Source: Larix sibirica
Taxonomy: Eukaryota; Streptophyta; Pinopsida; Pinales; Pinaceae
Assembly (NCBI GenBank): GCA_004151065.3
Contig: NWUY0300050894.1
Coordinates: 7,306 to 17,698 of the forward strand
Direction: 5' to 3'
Length of the DNA: 10,393 nucleotides
The position numbers were made by a program, and so were the translations under genes. The notes beneath the pieces were generated by a model. The model did not search any database and was not told the origin of the DNA. It saw nothing but the letters and a program-made list of their open reading frames with translations. Below, piece after piece: positions 7,060-10,393 of this stretch (within the stretch, counting starts at the first letter, position 1; each line of letters starts with the position of its first letter).

Positions 7060-7734
7060 CTAGGGCTCACTTTTGTTAATAATGGGAGCTGAGATTATTT
7101 GATGCTTTTTTGATTTATCTACAGTTTTGTGTTCCTGTACTTTCTGCATCAGGATGGCATAAGTAAAATCTGTTGGGACCCTTCTATTCTTGAATAATGA
7201 TTGATTTCGAGCTTCCCATATACTGTATACAAAAAGAGAAAGAAAGGTGTCGTAGTTATGTACCCCATCTTCTTGCCACCAATCCTGGTTTCTATCCTCC
7301 AAAGATGCATCCCTTTGCGCGATCCTAGTTTTAGTCAAATTCTTGGATACTTTATCCCATACTTCGCCTGCATAAGGGAACGAATTGAACAAGTGAGAAG
7401 ACTGTTCATCATGAGCATTACATAGTACACAGATACTTGGTCCATTAAAACCTCTTTTCTTTAAATTTTCCAAAGTTAGAAGTTTATCGTTTAATGCCAA
7501 CCAGAGAGTCAATATTTTTTTCAAAGGACTGTGTATTTTCCATAACTTGTTCCACCACCATTTTTTCTCTCCTTGGAAATATTCTTGAATGACTGCTTCA
7601 TACCCAAGTTTAGCCGAGAAATCCCTATCCACTCCATTCTTTGTCCATGTTAATTTATCTTGATCCTCCTCTTATAGGTGAACAAAGATGGATACTAGTT
7701 TACTTACATATTTGTTCCATTCCCCTGCCAATCC
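7060..7734 (-). pseudogene. LINE copy B zinc-binding domain (zf-RVT type) and lead to RNase H
   Basis: The frame continues from the connection region across two stops (7735-7737, and TAA at 7672-7674 in HL-x-EEDQDKLTW). It then reads W-T-K-NGV-DRDFSAKLGYEAV, WWWNKLWKIHSPLKK, LWLALNDKLLT, KRGFNGPSICVLCNAHDE, QSSHLF and GEVWDKV. This is the W-K...P-x-K...LW...RG...C-x2-C...H-LF...W pattern of the post-RT zinc module. Two Cys and the His are kept; the final Cys is Phe (TTC at 7378-7380, one change from TGC). The Met at 7632 is internal to the ancestral ORF. A linker of about 90 residues leads to RNase H, where a TAG at 7060-7062 falls (SEP-x-AFFDG, probably once Trp). Confidence 0.88.
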
Positions 7735-8470
7735 TCAGAACAAAGCCAAGTCCTGAGTTGATTTCCAGCCAATTCTTCCTCTCTGTTGAGGTTGTTGAGC
7801 TTGGGCATCAGCGAGCACCAAAATATTCTTCATTCGCAGCTTATCTTTTAAGTCCGCTGACAGTCGAAATTCTTCTCCCGCTCCTACCCAAGGGTCCGCG
7901 CCATTTCTTACCTTTTTACCATATTTGATCTGCCATGATGTCCAGTTTCCTATTAAGGGGAAGGCCAATACAAGCACTTTCCATCTAACTAACCCATTTT
8001 TGAATGATTTGGATGGGTTCCGAAACCATTCGTCGATTGGGGAATTATTGCAATATTTTGATCTTATGACCCATCCCCATAGTGAGTTTGGTCTCTGAGC
8101 CAATCTCCACAGTGTTTTGGCTGCTAATGCTCTGTAGAACAAGTCTGGATTTTTAATACCCCAACCTCCGAGATTTTTAGGTAGAGTTAAGGAATTCCAT
8201 CTTACTAAAGGTATTCCTTCTTATTGTTGATTGGTCGTACAAAGAAAAGAGAAGCATTTTTTTCTTCAGGATTCCTTTGGGTATATAAGCAATGGAATCC
8301 CAGTATACCGAGATACTCTGTAAGACTCCTCTCAATAGAACTAATCTGCCTCCTCTTGAAAGAAATCTGTTTATCCATAAGGATATTCGATTCTCTACTT
8401 TCTTGTAGAGCCAAATCCAATCCTGAAAGGAGTAGCAATTCAACTTTAGTGAGAAACCTAGGTATTTCAC
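7735..8470 (-). pseudogene. LINE copy B RT thumb and connection region (frameshifted)
   Basis: It begins VKYLGFSLKLNCYSFQDW and continues through LWINRFLSRGGRLVLL and SIAYIPKGILKK (frame of 8470-8177). It shifts at an A7 run (8257-8263) and again near 8216, where adding one base to a GG pair would restore the frame. From there one frame runs on: GIPLVRWNSLTLPKNLGGWG, LWRLAQRPNSLWGW, SPIDEWFRNPSKSF, IGNWTSWQIKYG and DPWVG. These are the standard YLGF, G-R-x-x-L, GG-x-G, LW and DPW-G landmarks of plant L1 ORF2. A TGA at 7735-7737, one transition from CGA, ends the open part. Confidence 0.87.
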
Positions 8471-9444
8471 ACCTCTGATAAAATAACTGTGGGGAAGGAT
8501 AATATCTCTTTTGTAGTCTGCAATAACTCCCGAGGGAACTCATTATAGGATAGAATTGATTTTTCTATATTTATCTTCATTCTTGTTGCTTTCTGGTACA
8601 AGGCTGTTATTGCATTAAAAGCTTTGAAATTTGCTTTAGTTCCAGTGCCAAACATCAGTATATCGTCAATGAAGAGAGTATGAGTTATCTCCTCTATGCT
8701 AGAAACTTTCACCCCTTTGATCCTTTTACAGTGCTTGGCATGATGTATTAGCCTACTTAAAGCATTTGCAACTAGTAGAAAAAGAAAGGGGGATAATGGG
8801 CAACCTTGTCGGATTCCTCTGGAAGGTCTAAAAAAGGAGGAAGGAGCCCCATTAATCAATATTGCGAAGGAGGTGGATTGAACATAACCCATTATCCAAT
8901 TAACTACCTCTAATGACATTCCGATTTGAATTAACAGGAGCCATAAAAAGGTCCAACTTACTCTATCATATGCTTTGGAAATATCCAACTTCAAAGCAAA
9001 GGCCATCTGCTTATCTTTCTTCATTGTATGGAATGCTTATTGTGCCAAGGATGTTGCATCATGAATTTGTCTGTTAAAGAGGAATCCAAATTGTTCTTTC
9101 GTAATAATCTCACTCAATATTGGTTTAAGTCTTTGAGCTATTATCTTTGCAATTAATTTGTAAATCATGTTATAACAGGAAATCGGTCTGTAGTCATTGA
9201 AAGAGTCATTACTTTGTTTTTTGGAGATTAGGGTTAGGAATGTTGAATTCATAATTCCAAGAACTTTCTCTGACCTCTGGGATTCCTGCACCACTTTAAG
9301 AAGGTCATCCTTGATAAGATCATAAAATCCTAGATAGAACTCCAAAGTGAAGCCGTCAGGTCTTGGAATCTTCCTTGGTTGAAAATAATGCAAAATTTGA
9401 ATTATCTCTTCTTCAGTGATTTCTTCCTTTAAATATTTATTCAT
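8470..9444 (-). pseudogene. LINE copy B reverse transcriptase (one nonsense codon)
   Basis: One frame runs 9444-8467, broken only by a TAA at 9037-9039. Motifs in order: KIPRPDGFTLEFY (normally PGPDG; the first Gly is Arg), LISKKQ...DYRPIS, YKLIAKIIAQRLK, KEQFGFLFNRQIHDA, then the stop, LKLDISKAYDRVSW (motif A, about 8955-8990), RGIRQGCPLSPFLF (motif B), HTLFIDDILMFG with FIDD at 8662-8673, and MKINIEKS. This is a full set of L1-type fingers and palm motifs with both catalytic Asp pairs' positions kept. The stop sits in AQ-x-AFHT, where Glu is usual, one G-to-T change from GAA. The frame is lost near 8472, before KYLGF. The ATG codons at 9444 and 9024 are internal, not true starts. Confidence 0.93.
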
Positions 9445-9449
9445 TTATG

Positions 9450-10039
9450 AGCTTGGGAAAAAGCCTTAACACCTTTAGAATTTTTGTTATCAGGAATCTC
9501 ATAGGCTCAATGAAAAGGGTACGAAAATGTTTTACCACTGCATTCACTTTATCTTGAAAAGTTCTTACCTTAGAACTCGACTCATCTTTTATCTCGATAA
9601 TAGTATTGATGTTTCTTCTATGGTTAGAAAATTTATGAATTTTTTTTTGTATTGTTTTCCCCTTCTGCTAACCATAAAGCTCTTCTCTTTAACTGCCAAA
9701 GTTTCTCTTCCTTTTCCAGCGTAGATGCTGGTTTTCCTTCTAACTGCTTTAACATATCCACTTCTTCTTCAGAGAAAATGCCTTCTTTAATTGAAGAGAA
9801 TAAAGCCTCTATTTTAGATTCTACCCCTTTCAGTTCTTCCTGAGATAATACCTTGTGCTTTTTCTCCCATTCTTTGGATAATTTTTTGGTTCTAGCTAAA
9901 TTGTCCACAAATTGCTGCATGTAAGAAGATATGATATTATTGCTTAGAGGTTGCCAAGAATTCAAGATTAGAGTTTTGTAATCTTCCTCTTCTATCCATG
10001 AAGGGTTGAATTTGAAGGGAGAGGGTGGCTTTTTATCCG
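9450..10039 (-). pseudogene. LINE copy B linker between endonuclease and RT
   Basis: From about 10020 to 9640 the frame reads PFKFNPSWIEEEDYK and ends in LKRRALWLAEGENNTKK, the usual W...R.LWL-x-EG-x-NT segment that precedes RT in L1 elements. At a run of nine A (nine T at 9640-9648 on the plus strand) the frame breaks. The protein resumes one frame over as IHKFSNHRRNINTI, then VRTFQDKVNAVVKHF, continuing to about 9480. This is a charged, partly helical connector without a known active site. A further frame change at about 9445-9475 leads into the RT frame. Confidence 0.8.
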
Positions 10040-10393
10040 AATTTTGAACTGTGAGGAGTATTGGTATATGATATGAAATTCCCCCAACTTCAATCAATGT
10101 CTGAATAATTAGCTGGCCATTGATTAAATCTTCAGTAATCAGAAATTGATCTAATCTCTTGGATATCGCTTGATCCCCTCATCTTTTATTTCTCCATGTT
10201 GGTTCCACTTTCCCCGGTTGAATATCTATCAGACCTTTTTTTTCAAAAAGGTTATTGAAAAAAGGGCTTAAAGAATCTGGTCTTGTGTTTTTTCCCCACA
10301 CCTCTTTGGTATTGAGTGTTAGATTTAGATCTCCCCCTATTATCACATTGGGGTGCTCCAGGGTGCCTGAATTCCCTAAAGTCTACCAGAAAG
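10040..10393 (-). pseudogene. LINE copy B APE-type endonuclease, C-terminal part (broken)
   Basis: The minus strand reads in one frame LEHPNVIIGGDLNLTLN, then GLIDIQPGKVEPTWRNKR, a stop, GDQAISKRLDQFLIT and GGISYHIPILL. These correspond to the G-D-x-N, PTW-x-N, RLD-x-FL and SDH blocks of the apurinic-like endonuclease that nicks target DNA to start LINE insertion. GDLN and RLDQF are intact. The last block has Tyr for the catalytic Asp (TAT at 10071-10073 in place of GAT). Two in-frame stops occur: TAG at 10383-10385 and TGA at 10179-10181. The N-terminal half of the domain lies outside the window. Confidence 0.85.

Larger units (their letters stand above)
6538..10393 (-). mobile_element. LINE copy B: younger L1-clade non-LTR retrotransposon, open at the window edge
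   Basis: On the minus strand this gives most of an ORF2: endonuclease C-terminal part (10393 to about 10040), linker (to about 9450), RT (9444-8470), thumb and connection (8470-7735), zinc domain (about 7640-7340) and RNase H (about 7059-6640), ending at a TGA at 6538-6540. The 5' part lies beyond 10393. Lesions seen are stops at 10383, 10179, 9037, 7735, 7672 and 7060, and frame changes near 9640-9648, 9445-9475, 8472, 8257-8263 and 8216. Long stretches still read cleanly, so it is much younger than copy A but not autonomous. The 3' UTR probably extends left of 6538. Confidence 0.93.

Noticed and set aside
7201-7928. Plus-strand open frames at 7201-7425 and 7641-7928
   Set aside because: They are antisense to the copy B zinc and connection domains, which carry recognisable motifs.
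9527-9843. Plus-strand frames rich in Ser and Phe
   Set aside because: They are antisense to the charged Lys/Glu-rich linker of copy B, which explains the composition.
1-10393. CRISPR arrays, tRNA or rRNA genes, LTRs with primer binding sites
   Set aside because: I looked for regularly spaced repeats, cloverleaf-like segments and LTR boundaries by eye and found none.

Overview
The window looks like intergenic DNA from a plant nuclear genome, most likely a seed plant with a repeat-rich genome. It is AT-rich, shows no bacterial gene organisation, and is filled with decayed non-LTR (LINE) retrotransposons. Their protein order is APE-type endonuclease, reverse transcriptase (RT), Cys/His zinc domain, RNase H. 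A terminal RNase H of this kind is a known hallmark of plant L1-clade elements. The species cannot be fixed from the sequence. I found no intact host gene, tRNA, rRNA or CRISPR array.

Layout, left to right. 1-549: AT-rich DNA with no recognisable feature. 550-1823 and 1825-3091: two copies of one ~1.27 kb segment. They appear identical except for a 7-bp indel, and each is followed by a single N (1824, 3092). This looks more like a draft-assembly or haplotype artefact than biology. Inside the segment is a block of inverted short motifs resembling the subterminal repeats of a non-autonomous CACTA-like DNA transposon. At its right edge is a promoter-like pairing of a G-box and a TATA box, cut off by the N. 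3106-3363 (+): a broken fragment resembling the Cys-rich C-terminal tail of another non-LTR element; its upstream part is lost at the N. About 3364-3660: no feature.

3660-6015 (-): LINE copy A, old and heavily decayed. It keeps RT from motif A onward, the connection region, a zinc domain and RNase H. It is 5'-truncated inside the RT domain, as expected from aborted target-primed reverse transcription. 6016-6537: AT-rich spacer, perhaps including the 3' UTR of copy B.

6538-10393 (-), running off the window: LINE copy B, younger and far better preserved. Read 5' to 3' on the minus strand it carries the C-terminal part of the APE endonuclease, a linker, a complete RT core with an FIDD active site, the connection region, the zinc domain and RNase H. 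At least six nonsense codons and about five frameshifts break it. Several catalytic or metal-binding residues are also changed: endonuclease SDH to SYH, the last RNase H Asp to Asn, and the last zinc Cys to Phe.

Copies A and B lie head to tail and belong to the same broad lineage, but are clearly separate, differently aged insertions. In a live element these domains cooperate: the endonuclease nicks the target, RT copies the RNA from the nick, and RNase H removes the RNA. Neither copy here could do this alone. I see no evidence of a novel functional system. The most actionable observation is the N-bounded duplication.
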